DNA of 21,303 nt from Gammaproteobacteria bacterium (GCA_023485185.1 JAMCZP010000163.1:1-21303), one strand, 5' to 3'. Counted from the first letter of the stretch, positions 8,588-17,700 are shown. Notes: a model not told the origin generated them from the letters alone. Numbers and translations are program-made.

Positions 8588-9787
8588 ATGGCCAAGATCA
8601 AACTCACCAAGTCCGCAATTGATGCGGCAAAGCCCCAGGCGCAGCCCGTCGAGTTGCGCGACACTCTCGTCCCCGGCTTCCTGTGCAAGATCACGCCGGC
8701 CGGCCGCAAGGTCTTCATGCTCCAGTACCGGACGAATGCCGGTGAGCGGCGTAAGCCAGCACTGGGCCTGTACGGAGAGTTGACTGTCGAACAGGCCCGT
8801 TCATTGGCGCAAAACTGGCTGGCCGAGGTTCGCCGAGGCGGCGATCCGGGGGCCGCCAAGGCCGAAGCGCGCAAGGCGCCGACAGTCAAGGAGCTGTGCG
8901 TAAAGTTCATGGAGGACTACTCCAAGCACCGCAACAAACCCAGTACGCAGAAAGGCTACCAGGGCAACATCGACCGCAATATTATCCCGATCCTGGGGCG
9001 GATGAAGGTCCAGGATGTGAAACGCGCTGACGTGGCCGCGATGATGAAAAAACTGGATTACAAGCCGGGTGAGGCAAACAAGGCGCTATCTGTCCTACGT
9101 AAGATGTTCAACCTGGCTGAGATTTGGGGCTATCGACCTGATGGCTCGAACCCGTGCCGACACGTTCCGCTGTATACCGGGGGAAAGACCACTCGCCTCA
9201 TTACAGACGAAGAAATGGCCAAGCTATTCAAGCACCTTGACCAAATCGAGGCCGAGGGCTTGGTGCCCTATGTCGTCCCGTTGGCGATCCGTCTGCAATT
9301 CGAGTTTGCTGCCCGGCGCTCCGAAATCGTGCTACTCGAATGGGAATGGATTGACCTGGAGAACCGCCGGGTGGTCTGGCCCGACAGCAAGACCGGTGGT
9401 ATGTCCAAACCCATGAGCGAGGAAGCCTATCGGCTGCTTTCCACGGCCCCTCGGCAGCCCGGTGCACGTTATGTCCTGCCGTCGCCGCGCAACCCGCTTA
9501 CCCACTTGACCTATGGGGAGTACTACGGCGGTTGGACCCGGACGCTCAAAGCGGCTGGCGTACCTCACGTTGGCACCCACGGCATCCGCCACCGCTCGGC
9601 TACCGACATCGCTAACTCGGGTATCCCGGTCAAGGTCGGCATGGTGCTGACCGCGCATAAGACGGTGACCATGTTCATGCGCTATATCCACACCGAGGAT
9701 GATCCGGTGCGTGAGGCAGCCGAACTGGTGGCAAACCGGCGCAAGACGATTACAGGGGCTACACACGCCAAGGCGGCTTCCGTATGA
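8588..9787 (+). CDS. tyrosine recombinase / integrase with DUF4102-type arm-binding domain
   Basis: This is a site-specific recombinase that should insert and excise the element. The start is ATG 8588, with AAGGAG 6 bases upstream; the frame stays open for 16 more codons upstream but without support. The 399 residues contain an N-terminal arm-binding domain (about 1-85; KSAIDAAKPQAQPVELRDT, then PALGLYGELTVEQAR), a SAM-like core-binding domain (about 95-195) and the catalytic domain. Catalytic residues are visible: Arg243 in AARRSE, His331 and Arg334 in HGIRHRS, His357 in TAHKTVT and the nucleophile Tyr366 in MRYIH. TAHK replaces the more common LGH box, with the His kept. It is intact and reads away from bamD into the toxin-antitoxin genes. 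Confidence 0.93.
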   Translation: MAKIKLTKSAIDAAKPQAQPVELRDTLVPGFLCKITPAGRKVFMLQYRTNAGERRKPALGLYGELTVEQARSLAQNWLAEVRRGGDPGAAKAEARKAPTVKELCVKFMEDYSKHRNKPSTQKGYQGNIDRNIIPILGRMKVQDVKRADVAAMMKKLDYKPGEANKALSVLRKMFNLAEIWGYRPDGSNPCRHVPLYTGGKTTRLITDEEMAKLFKHLDQIEAEGLVPYVVPLAIRLQFEFAARRSEIVLLEWEWIDLENRRVVWPDSKTGGMSKPMSEEAYRLLSTAPRQPGARYVLPSPRNPLTHLTYGEYYGGWTRTLKAAGVPHVGTHGIRHRSATDIANSGIPVKVGMVLTAHKTVTMFMRYIHTEDDPVREAAELVANRRKTITGATHAKAASV

Positions 9788-9822
9788 ACAGGCTGAGTAT
9801 CCCGGCGTTCGGGTTTGCCGAC

Positions 9823-9853
9823 CCAATAGTCGCAACAACGTTGCGACTATTGG
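9823..9853. repeat. perfect 14-bp inverted repeat between integrase and toxin gene
   Basis: CCAATAGTCGCAAC (9823-9836) and GTTGCGACTATTGG (9840-9853) are exact inverse copies separated by AAC. No T-run follows on either strand, so it is not a standard terminator. It begins 35 bases after the integrase stop. It could be a transcript-end stem, a regulator or recombinase binding site, or a remnant of a mobile repeat. Confidence 0.75.
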
Positions 9854-9901
9854 ACATGGACGACCTCTGGGGATGGGTGGCTACTTGCCACTTGCAAGGG
9901 C

Positions 9902-9930
9902 TAGACAATCATGCCCGTTACGGGTATAGT
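9902..9930 (+). promoter_or_regulatory. promoter and likely operator of the toxin-antitoxin operon
   Basis: A -35 TAGACA (9902-9907), 17-base spacer and -10 TATAGT (9925-9930) sit just before the toxin ATG at 9948. The spacer contains the palindrome CCCGTTACGGG (9914-9924), and ACGGGTAT occurs at 9920-9927 and again at 9942-9949. Antitoxin binding to these repeats would cover the promoter, as in known autoregulated type II modules. Confidence 0.65.
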
Positions 9931-9947
9931 TTTGATGGTGGACGGGT

Positions 9948-10331
9948 ATGAACGTCTTGAAGCGAAAGGACTTTGCGCGGTGGCAAACTGCCGAGAAACT
10001 GTCCGATACAGCCTTGTGCAAGGCAGTCCAGGAAATGGAGAGTGGGCTGATTGATGCCGATTTGGGTGGCTACCTTTACAAGAAGCGGGTCGCCCGCCCT
10101 GGTGCGGGTAAGAGCGGTGGCTACCGCACCTTGTTATCAGCCCGTGTTGGCCACCGTTATGTATTCCTGCATGGGTTCCCGAAAAGCGACAAGGCGAACA
10201 TCACGCGGGACGAGAAAAAAGCGCTGCAATATGCCGGCAAGGTATTTCTAGAGCTATCGGCCAAGGAGTTGGTGAAGGCTTTGCAGGCTGGTGTTCTACT
10301 GGAGGTGTGTTGTGACGAGCAAAATCATTGA
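9948..10331 (+). CDS. RelE/HigB-like toxin of a type II toxin-antitoxin module
   Basis: This 127-residue protein belongs to the RelE-like family found next to HTH antitoxins; members are predicted mRNA interferases. Recognisable segments are the N-terminal MNVLKRKDFARWQ, the central RVARPGAGKSGGYRTL and the VFLHGFPKSDKANIT strand and helix, followed by EKKALQYAGK. Basic residues in the KKRVARPG and RTLLSARVGHRY strands would form the RNA-binding face, by analogy with RelE-fold toxins. It begins at ATG 9948 after a GGTGGACGGGT spacer and is the first gene of the pair, with the toxin before the antitoxin as in HigBA. It overlaps the antitoxin by 20 bases. Its likely role is to stabilise the element or cause phage-triggered growth arrest; the role is inferred. 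Confidence 0.85.
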   Translation: MNVLKRKDFARWQTAEKLSDTALCKAVQEMESGLIDADLGGYLYKKRVARPGAGKSGGYRTLLSARVGHRYVFLHGFPKSDKANITRDEKKALQYAGKVFLELSAKELVKALQAGVLLEVCCDEQNH

Positions 10332-10617
10332 ATCCCTGCGCGGTGATCTGGCCGCATTGCACGACGCCGGCGCGATCAGCAAAGTGACGATGCGTGAATT
10401 CGACGCGATCTGCCCGCCGCCGGTGCGCGAGTTCAGCGCCGACGACATCAAGCGTCTGCGTGAAGCGCTGCACTTCAGTCAGCCAGTGTTCGCCCATCAT
10501 CTGCACACCACCGCCTCGACGGTACGCAAGTGGGAACAGGGTGAAACGCACCCAGCCGGCCCGGCGCTCAAGCTGCTCAACGTCATCGCTGACAAGGGCT
10601 TGCAGGCCATTATCTGA
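10312..10617 (+). CDS. XRE-type helix-turn-helix antitoxin
   Basis: This is the 101-residue partner of the preceding toxin. The start is GTG 10312 because GGAGG lies 7 bases before it; the frame opens further upstream, but that would put it deeper inside the toxin gene. The C-terminal half is a XRE/HigA-like DNA-binding domain: SADDIKRLREALHFSQPVFAHH and then TASTVRKWEQGETHPAGPALKLL show the two helix-turn-helix helices. The N-terminal part (KIIESLRGDLAALHDAGAIS) probably contacts the toxin. It would bind the palindrome in the promoter and repress the operon. The 20-base overlap with the toxin indicates translational coupling. Confidence 0.86.
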   Translation: MTSKIIESLRGDLAALHDAGAISKVTMREFDAICPPPVREFSADDIKRLREALHFSQPVFAHHLHTTASTVRKWEQGETHPAGPALKLLNVIADKGLQAII

Positions 10618-10642
10618 TGAGTGTAAGACGGAGATACAGATA

Positions 10643-11461
10643 GTGGCGTCACAAATTGCCCCGTTCAGCTCCCAGCACCTGGAAGCTGCCTGCCGCGTTC
10701 TTGCCGACACCGCACAAGGCCTGACTGGCACGCAGATCGGGCGGTTGTTACAAGAGATCCAGGTAGCCGACTCATCCCCGGACATGACCAAATGGAAACG
10801 GCTGTTCAATGCGTTGGCTGGCGCTCAGAACCAGCATCAGGTTGGTAACCATCTCATCATGTTCATCAATCGAGCGATGAATCCCGTGAGCTACGCAAGC
10901 AATCCTGGGACATTTGCCTGGCGCCGCGATGAACTCAATGTTGTTTTGGCTTTCTCGGGTTTCTATGTGCGTGAAGATGGCAAAGTCGGATATGCCGATA
11001 AGGCCAATACGCTGGACGAAGCCCGTGCACGAGCCGGGCGACTCAAGGCGGCGCTGGAAAGTCGCGCTGTGCATGTAGAAGTCCTGAACTACTGTCGCGC
11101 AGAACTCATGGACGAGAACTATTTTCACGCGGTATTTGAAGCGACCAAGGGCGTTGCCGAGCGGATTCGCCAGCTCTCGGGTCTGAGTGGCGATGGTGCT
11201 GACCTTGTGAATAAGGCATTTGGCGGTCAGCAACCTGTACTTGTCTTGAAGACACTGAGTACGGAGTCTGAAAAAAGCGAGCAGAGAGGCTTTGTAAACC
11301 TGCTGATCGGTCTGTTTGGGGCGGTACGCAATCCGCTTGCCCATGCCGCGAAAACGAATTGGCCTATGTCCGAACAGGACGCCTTGGACATCCTGACGCT
11401 GGTATCGCTGGTTCATCGTAAGTTGGATAGCGCCACGAGACTAGCTGCCGTATCGGCGTAA
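10643..11461 (+). CDS. TIGR02391/Ymh-family protein with HEPN RNase motif
   Basis: The 272 residues start at GTG 10643, with GGAG 9 bases upstream; the frame is open further upstream but runs through the antitoxin gene. The C-terminal part is characteristic of the TIGR02391 (Ymh) family, which belongs to the HEPN superfamily: VAERIRQLSGLSGDGADLVN, then TESEKSEQRGFVNLL and FGAVRNPLAHA. Arg229 to His234 (RNPLAH) is the Rx4H motif of HEPN ribonucleases. The N-terminal part (about 1-100) is helical, followed by TLDEARARAGRLKAALESR and HVEVLNYCRAEL. Family members often occur in defence and mobile regions, so an RNA-cleaving abortive-infection role is plausible but inferred. It lies 25 bases after the antitoxin and 14 before the next gene, probably one transcript. 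Confidence 0.75.
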   Translation: MASQIAPFSSQHLEAACRVLADTAQGLTGTQIGRLLQEIQVADSSPDMTKWKRLFNALAGAQNQHQVGNHLIMFINRAMNPVSYASNPGTFAWRRDELNVVLAFSGFYVREDGKVGYADKANTLDEARARAGRLKAALESRAVHVEVLNYCRAELMDENYFHAVFEATKGVAERIRQLSGLSGDGADLVNKAFGGQQPVLVLKTLSTESEKSEQRGFVNLLIGLFGAVRNPLAHAAKTNWPMSEQDALDILTLVSLVHRKLDSATRLAAVSA

Positions 11462-11475
11462 CCGGGGAAGAGAAA

Positions 11476-12702
11476 ATGGACGAGGCGATTGTAGTTTTCT
11501 CCCGGAAAGGAGTTTTCCAAACCACAATCCTGGCACGTGGTGTACGCAGCCGTGAACATGCGCGCAAGCTTTGGCCATTAGTCTCTCCCGACGGATCGCG
11601 ACAGATGGTGACGTGGGTCAGCCCCTCTTTTGAAAATGGAAAATTGCGTCGGCGATCCCATTTTCGGGTACTCCCTGCCCAACACACCTTTAACCCTAAA
11701 GCGCACTTCGATGATGAAGAAGCCAGCCGGTGGCGTGTTGTGCAAGAAAGCCCCGAGCACCGGCGGGCGAAAGAACTTGTCGCGGACGAACTCTCAAGGC
11801 GCTTGCGTGCTGGGCTTGCAATGCCCTGGTCGTTCAAGGATGTGGACTCATCGGATTATCCGCTGGAGGGGAACTTGCTGCTTGGCGCCGACCGAGTGGC
11901 AAATGAACATCCCCTAGAGACGCCTTTTGGCAGCAAGTTCCGGCTCGACGTGGCTGTGCTTGGGCCGCCGGTCCAGGCTGAGCCGATGGTGCTTGGCGGT
12001 GTTGAAATCGAACTTGGCCATGCCTTTGACGGTCGCAAGGCGTTGATCGGAAAGTCACTCGGCTTCCCACTCATCTCCATCGATATCACCGAAATGACCC
12101 TGCCCGAACTTACGCCGGAATGGGCACAGCGGGTATTGACTGCGACCACCCGCAGCCATGAGCAAGGGCGCCGCCAGACCTACATCTATCTCCATGACTT
12201 GCTATACCCACTCTATGCGCAATTGCCGGCATTTCTCGACGACGAGCAGCGCCATCAGTTTCTGGTGTTTGCCGACGATAAAACGCTGAACAAACTGGTG
12301 AACTGGATGAATCTACTGGCTGAAAAGCTGGAGTATTCGAAGGGAACTGTTGCTGTGGCGATAGTCAATGGTAAGAACGACCAGGCCCGTAAGATGCTGG
12401 AGCGTGCCGGGCAGGTTGTTGGGCCTGACTGGAGGGACTTCAATGATCAGAAATGTCTTCGCCTGACGCTTCCTCGCCCCAAGGGGCCAGCAGATCTTCA
12501 GGCGCACCGTTTTCACATGACCATGGCCCGTATCCTGCTATCGCATACCGATGCACTTGTTGGCTACAAGTATTGCAACGGAGTGGACAACAATCACCCC
12601 GAAGACGATATATGGGTTGCGAAGCGCTGGATTGCCAATGAAAAAAATTTTCCGAGCATCGTGTATTACCGAAACGATTGGCCGAGCCGGTCAATAGGTT
12701 GA
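11476..12702 (+). CDS. uncharacterised protein with possible PD-(D/E)xK (CoiA-like) nuclease core
   Basis: A 408-residue protein with GGGGAAGAG just before its ATG, 14 bases after the HEPN gene. I do not recognise a named family. Between about 95 and 205 it has His95 and Lys99 in HRRAKELVADEL, then FRLDVAVL with Asp158, VEIELGH with Glu177 and Glu179, and GRKALIGKSLGFPLISIDI with Lys188 and Lys193. Spacing of Asp, ExE and Lys, and the helix before them, resemble the nuclease core of CoiA-like and other restriction-fold proteins. The C-terminal half (about 215-408) is rich in aromatic and basic residues with no motif I can name. Close linkage to a HEPN gene suggests a two-gene defence cassette. 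Function is inferred only. Confidence 0.55.
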   Translation: MDEAIVVFSRKGVFQTTILARGVRSREHARKLWPLVSPDGSRQMVTWVSPSFENGKLRRRSHFRVLPAQHTFNPKAHFDDEEASRWRVVQESPEHRRAKELVADELSRRLRAGLAMPWSFKDVDSSDYPLEGNLLLGADRVANEHPLETPFGSKFRLDVAVLGPPVQAEPMVLGGVEIELGHAFDGRKALIGKSLGFPLISIDITEMTLPELTPEWAQRVLTATTRSHEQGRRQTYIYLHDLLYPLYAQLPAFLDDEQRHQFLVFADDKTLNKLVNWMNLLAEKLEYSKGTVAVAIVNGKNDQARKMLERAGQVVGPDWRDFNDQKCLRLTLPRPKGPADLQAHRFHMTMARILLSHTDALVGYKYCNGVDNNHPEDDIWVAKRWIANEKNFPSIVYYRNDWPSRSIG

Positions 12703-13201
12703 TCGCCGTAGTTTCAGATCTCAGACATAATCGCACAGCAGCCCGCCACGAGGTGTGAAACCCCTTATGAGTACTCCGGCGTAGCCAAGCCAGGCTTCCT
12801 ACGTGACTGACGTTGCATGGTGCTTGGCACCATGCGAGTGTGGCATACAGAACACTATTTGAAATTTATCCACACCCAAGATTTGCATCCCGGCGTGCCG
12901 CCGTCGGGCTCGCGGGCTACGCCCCGCGCTTCGTTCCGAATCGCGGCCATCTGGCTTTGATCCCTGACGCCTCCGATCCATAAGGGCCTGCGCGCTCCGC
13001 TTGCCAAGGGCGAGTGTATGTAGTGGGTAGGGTATGGGCGGTCTTGCTGTTCCCTTCACCGTACCACGGCGTTCTCGCCGTCAAGGGCTGCGCGTGCTCG
13101 CACGCTTGCGGTCATGGCCGTTCATGACCCTGTGACAGCTTGCGCTGCGCCGTGCTGACGCCGGTTCCGGGCAATTCCGCCCGAGCAACCGGAGCACAAT
13201 C
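12703..13201 (+). promoter_or_regulatory. hairpin-rich non-coding stretch before radC, possible radC RNA motif
   Basis: No supported gene lies in these 499 bases. They hold a row of short perfect hairpins: GCATGGTGC/GCACCATGC (12815-12835), CGCGGG/CCCGCG (12911-12928), ACGGCG/CGCCGT (13066-13081), GCGTGC/GCACGC (13092-13105) and GGTCATG/CATGACC (13110-13129). A further interrupted repeat lies near 12780-12803. None is followed by a T-run. A structured RNA called the radC motif has been described upstream of radC, integrase and anti-restriction genes in proteobacteria, and the part from about 12890 to 13190 may be one. The exact limits and the match itself cannot be confirmed by eye. Confidence 0.45.
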
Positions 13202-13711
13202 ATGACACAACTGTCCTTTTCCTCGTTCGATTCCTCTCTGCTGGTCCGTGACGCACAAGGGCGCTACCTGCCGGCGTCGGTAGATCAGATTCTTGACGCC
13301 GCGCGTCAGGTCATCGACCAGAAAATACAGCGTGGTATGTCCTTCACCTCACCAACACTTGTCAAAGAGTACCTGTGTGCCAAGCTGGCTGGTTTCGAGC
13401 ACGAAGTCTTCGCAGTACTGTTCCTAGACTCGCAGCATCGCTTGATCGAATACACCGAGATGTTCAGGGGCACCATCGACAGTGCTTCGGTGTATCCACG
13501 CGAGATGGTCAAGGAGGCCCTGAGGCTCAATGCGGCGGCGGTGATATTCTCGCATAATCACCCCAGCGGAAATTCCGAGCCGAGCCGTGCCGATGAAGCC
13601 ATCACCAATCGGCTCAAGGAGGCTCTGGCTCTGGTGGATGTACGCTCGCTGGATCATGTCATTGTCGCCGGTAGCGATACTATGTCCTTTGCCGAACGTG
13701 GCCTGATCTGA
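13202..13711 (+). CDS. radC: short RadC-family JAB-domain protein of mobile elements
   Basis: The 169 residues consist of a short lead (FDSSLLVRDAQGRYLPAS) and a JAB/MPN metal-binding domain. The metal motif is complete: Glu68 in GFEHEVFAVLFLD, then HNHPSGNSEPSRAD with His118, His120, Ser122 and Asp131. It lacks the N-terminal helix-hairpin-helix region of chromosomal RadC, as is usual for the copies on islands and plasmids (YeeS/RadC-like). JAB proteins are typically isopeptidases, but the role of bacterial RadC is unsettled and old links to DNA repair are doubtful. ATG 13202 follows GGAG by 7 bases. It is preceded by a structured leader and followed within 5 bases by a terminator, so it is a single-gene unit. 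Confidence 0.92.
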   Translation: MTQLSFSSFDSSLLVRDAQGRYLPASVDQILDAARQVIDQKIQRGMSFTSPTLVKEYLCAKLAGFEHEVFAVLFLDSQHRLIEYTEMFRGTIDSASVYPREMVKEALRLNAAAVIFSHNHPSGNSEPSRADEAITNRLKEALALVDVRSLDHVIVAGSDTMSFAERGLI

Positions 13712-13715
13712 CCCA

Positions 13716-13737
13716 GGGGGCTTCGGCCCCCTTTTTT
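13716..13737 (+). terminator. terminator after radC
   Basis: GGGGGC, TTCG tetraloop, GCCCCC, then six T, starting 5 bases after the radC stop. The other strand lacks a T-run, so it acts on plus-strand transcripts and protects the converging minus-strand operon. Confidence 0.93.
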
Positions 13738-13753
13738 GCTTCGCCGGACTTTG

Positions 13754-14563
13754 CTACTTGGCTCCACTGCGTTCACGCTGCCGGAATCGTTTGATATATG
13801 CATCATCGACCAAGTCGTCGGGGTCAAGATCCAATGCGCAGTTGCCTAGTGAGGCCAGTGTCCGGTCGGAAAGCTTGAAGCCGTTTGGTAAGCGGCCGTA
13901 ATTATCGGCGCAGTTCTCCTCAATAGCGGCGAACAGCGCTTTGAAGAAATCTGCCTTGGATGCACGGACTGCCGCAGTTGCGGCAGCGGTCAAGGGATCC
14001 GTTGCAGTCGTGTTGGCGGTCTTCGCATCTAATGCTAATACCTGCAAAAATTCGCTCAGTGAAGGCCAGTACTTGAGGTCAAATTGTCCTCTCAAAGCAT
14101 CCAGGTGATCTTGTACATAAGACGTGAATAGATAATTGTGCTGGGAGGCCGCCTCAAGCACGTCGCAGACGTGATAGTGAGTATCACTACTAAAGCCAGA
14201 TGTATTATGCAGGTCAGAACGTCGCTCCAGCAGCATTGTTAGTTCGGCCGCCTTCTTTGCAATTTGGTGATTGGTCTTGGTGAGATCGTCTCGCGCAGTT
14301 CGTGCTCTCTGTATTTTCTCCGGGCTCCAGAAAGCGGCTGCACTCAGAACCAAACCAAGGAGAAGCGAGAGTGCTGGTGGGTGCAGGTGAAGCTTTTCAT
14401 GCAGTTCTTCATAGACGTGCTTCATCTCAATCCCGCGATCTAGCAGCCGATCCGCGACGGCGCTTTCGCTTGGCAGGATATGATGTTCGCTGTTGTAACG
14501 AATTTCCTTTCGGAGAAAGTCTTCGCAGATCTGCTGTGGATTCATTGTTCCTGTTGAACTCAT
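13754..14563 (-). CDS. uncharacterised protein with one predicted membrane helix and coiled coil
   Basis: 269 residues from ATG 14563, which has GAGGA 7 bases upstream. I do not recognise the family. A single hydrophobic segment at about 61-79 (HPPALSLLLGLVLSAAAFW) is flanked by a polar, helical N-terminal region and by a likely coiled coil (about 80-120; EKIQRARTARDDLTKTNHQI). The rest is mostly helical and Ala-rich (DPLTAAATAAVRASKADFF), ending in a basic tail. It is the last gene of the minus-strand series with the CBASS-type genes, 150 bases after the helicase gene, and converges on radC. It could be a membrane-linked partner or effector of the system, but nothing in the sequence proves this. 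The gap to the helicase holds a palindrome GAGGTACCTC at 14652-14661. Confidence 0.7.
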   Translation of the reverse strand: MSSTGTMNPQQICEDFLRKEIRYNSEHHILPSESAVADRLLDRGIEMKHVYEELHEKLHLHPPALSLLLGLVLSAAAFWSPEKIQRARTARDDLTKTNHQIAKKAAELTMLLERRSDLHNTSGFSSDTHYHVCDVLEAASQHNYLFTSYVQDHLDALRGQFDLKYWPSLSEFLQVLALDAKTANTTATDPLTAAATAAVRASKADFFKALFAAIEENCADNYGRLPNGFKLSDRTLASLGNCALDLDPDDLVDDAYIKRFRQRERSGAK

Positions 14564-14713
14564 GGTCGATCCTCAATGTTGTAGTGCTCCACAGCATATT
14601 GAGTCAAAGCGAATTCGTCGGTATCTCAGCAAACACTATTTAATAGACGTTGAGGTACCTCCATACCACTCACCAACTACACTATGATCGCCCTCATCGG
14701 TTCGAGTGGGCGA

Positions 14714-17700
14714 CTACGGGGAAATTGGCATCTGTTCCTGCTCGCGCTCCGAAGTGGTCTGCAGTGGTAACAGATCCATGACATCACAAAACAACGCTCG
14801 ATTCTTCCAGTCGTTTCTGTCGCCAATCACATAGAAGCGTCGTTTGGCGCGAGTTGTCGCCACATTCAAAAGATTCGGCTCCGAAACCGCCCAGTTGCGG
14901 GCTCCCGAACCAGCCGTATTACCGCCCAGCACCAAAATAACGATAGGCGCTTCCTTGCCCTGCATGGTATGGATTGTGCCGGATACCATCTTGTCAGAGA
15001 GCATGCCTCTAAGATTCTCTTGAACGGCTTTGAACGGAGTGATGACCGCAATGTCTTCAGCCTTCACGCCATCCCTATGCAACAGCGCAAGCAGGTCCTG
15101 AAGGGCTTTGCCTTCGGCTGGTACCCAGTTGTCTTGTGACGTTCCGCTGGCTTGAATCCATCCGGTCAGGAAGCTGGCAGGTGTTTCCTTGTCGGGGCGC
15201 GGTGTGAGGGTTCCATACACCATCGCTCCGTCATAGGCGATGCGATTAGCGAGCGCATACATGGGTTTGTCGCAGCGTCGGTGAACAACCAACGGTAATC
15301 CTACCCAAGTCTTGCCATCGGTCGGTCCAGCAATGCGCCCCCAGCGGGTAGCTTCATCAGCCAGTGTCTGTGCGGATTGTCGATTGGGGAGCCAGTGTGT
15401 ATCGACTTGGTAGCGTGTACGCATATGTTCGAGCACGGCATCGGAGACGGTGACGATCGGCTTGAGTTGAAGCGGATCGCCCACCAGCAATGCACGCCGG
15501 GACCGCCATAACGCGCCGACAGCTGCTTGGGGTGATGCCTGGCCAGCCTCGTCCACCAACAGCCAGCCAATATCGCCGCCCCCCAACGAGCCGAATGAGC
15601 GCGCAAACGACGCGAAGGTGCTACTCAATACCGGCACGACCATGAACAGGGACGCCCAGGCAGAGCGAATAGCGTCACGCGAGATGCCGTGGTAGCGGGT
15701 GCCAGTCAACATTCCGTTGATGAGAAACAGATTTGAGCGCATACGGGATGCTTCCAACTCAAAGAACACCCGATGAAGCTTGAGTGCCTGAATGAAGACG
15801 CGGGCCCGCGCTTGGCGCCAGCCTTCAAAACGCCAAGGCTCGGCCAGCTCGATGGCATCGCCGCGACCAATAGCGCCGTCTTCCAGCCATACGAGCAGGT
15901 GATCGGCTTGGCCTTCCCTTGCCACGTCGATGGCATCTTGCATGTGTGCTTGGCATTGGCTGCGCAAGCGTTGAAGCGCACGTCGCGTATCGGCGGTATG
16001 CTTTTCTAAGCTCTCCCGCGAAGCACCCAGTTGCTTGGTGAGGCGTGCTATCCGGCTAAACTCGGATTTGGCCAAGTCGTGGTGGCTTTCGAGCCGTTTC
16101 CGCTTAGCATCCCAGTCTCGCTGCGCGCCCCAAAAACTGAAAACTTTCGCCCAAAATCCCGGCTTTCGTGCTTGATGCTCCTCAAGTTCATACAAGCACT
16201 GTTTCAGCGCCATGCTAGCTGGACGGCTCTCTTCGGTATCCAGGCGAGAGAGTTGCTTGACCGCATCGGCCAGATTACTTTCGAGAGTAAGTAGCGCTTC
16301 AGATTGTTCCGCGACCTGCTTTCTTGTCTTGCAGAGGGCTTGGATCAGCTCGCGGATGCGATTGGCAGCAGCACACGTTTTGCGCACCTCTGTCTTGGCA
16401 GCGTCATAATCGACGATGGCTTGCTGCCACAAGGCTTGGCGTTGTTCCGGGGAGCGAGTCTTGTTGACCTCAGCGCATGCACTGAGCCATCCGAGAAAGC
16501 CTTTCGGTCCTTCTTCCTTGTCAGACGGTGCCTCGTCGTTCTCCTCGCTTGCACCAAACTTCTCCTCTGCCGTGGAAGGCGTAGAAAACAAGGCATTTAC
16601 AGCATCGCCAAATTCATCATCTAATTCGGCTTCCTCTTCGGCGTCAGGGCCTGCCTTGTCGTCGCTGCCGAACGGGCGCTGACCATAGAAGTAGCGCTCC
16701 ACGAACTTGGTTCGCCGCGTTTTGCTACCCAGCGCACCGGAAATCAATCCCCACGCAGGTTTTCCACTCACCAGTTCGCCCAGCTCGGCAAAATACTCCG
16801 CCTCGGGCAGCCAGCTCTCGTCAATCTTGTCGCGCTGGGGTAATTCGAGCGTGACGTTTTCCACCGCGCCGTTATTGGACGAAGCCACAACGATCTCGAA
16901 GCCATACAGAGCTGGATCGAGTTTGAAGCACGACTGTTCCTTACCGCCATCATTGGCTGCTTCGCGTCCGTTTCGGACAAACCCATCGGAGGCGCGGGGT
17001 AGCTTGGCGAGCACATCGGCCCGGTTGGTAACAATGGCGGCAATCAAATCACGCAGCAGCGTCGTCTTGCCTGTGCCTGGGGGGCCATTGATACCCAACA
17101 GTCCTTGGCTATTGCCAAGCGTGGCGAGGATCGTATTGACAGCCAACTGCTGGGAATGCACCAGTCCCAGATGCTGGTCCGAGGGCCAGCAGCTCGCGGG
17201 ATAGGCGTCTGGCATCAATCGATCGATTAATGGGAGCGATTCGCGATCATCGTCTATTTGCAAACGTAGTCGTGCATCGTGCTGGTATAAGTATTGATCT
17301 AACGGATTGTTTTTTCCTCCTTTGCTGATGCTGTCGGCGACGTTGGCCAGATCTTCGAGCAGGAAGCTATTGAGTGGATCGTCTTCCGACTCTGGTTTGT
17401 TGGGATTGACTGGCTGGGAGCGAAAGCGAAATACATGGCCGTCCATGTCACCAAAGAAACCCGCTACACCGATGTATTGGAGAATCCAGTGTGTCAGTTC
17501 ACGCAGCGCTCCGCTGGATACCTGACCTTCGAACAGCACTTTCACCTGTTCGCCGATGGCTGTTTGGTCCTCCTCAAACCCTCTGGTCCAATCCTTTCCC
17601 GTCAACACCCGCCCCAGAAACCATGCTTCGCTGGAGAGCACGAAACTGTCATCGACGAACTGACCAGTCATAGTGAATTTCGCTGCGAACAGGGCCGACT

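Noticed and set aside
10394..10642. HEPN protein starting at 10394
   Set aside because: The extra part reads through the antitoxin gene in another frame and has no recognisable protein character. GTG 10643 has a ribosome-binding site.
12799..13059. An 86-residue minus-strand frame in the stretch before radC
   Set aside because: Low-complexity Arg/Gly-rich translation of a hairpin-rich GC region, with no ribosome-binding site and no known family.
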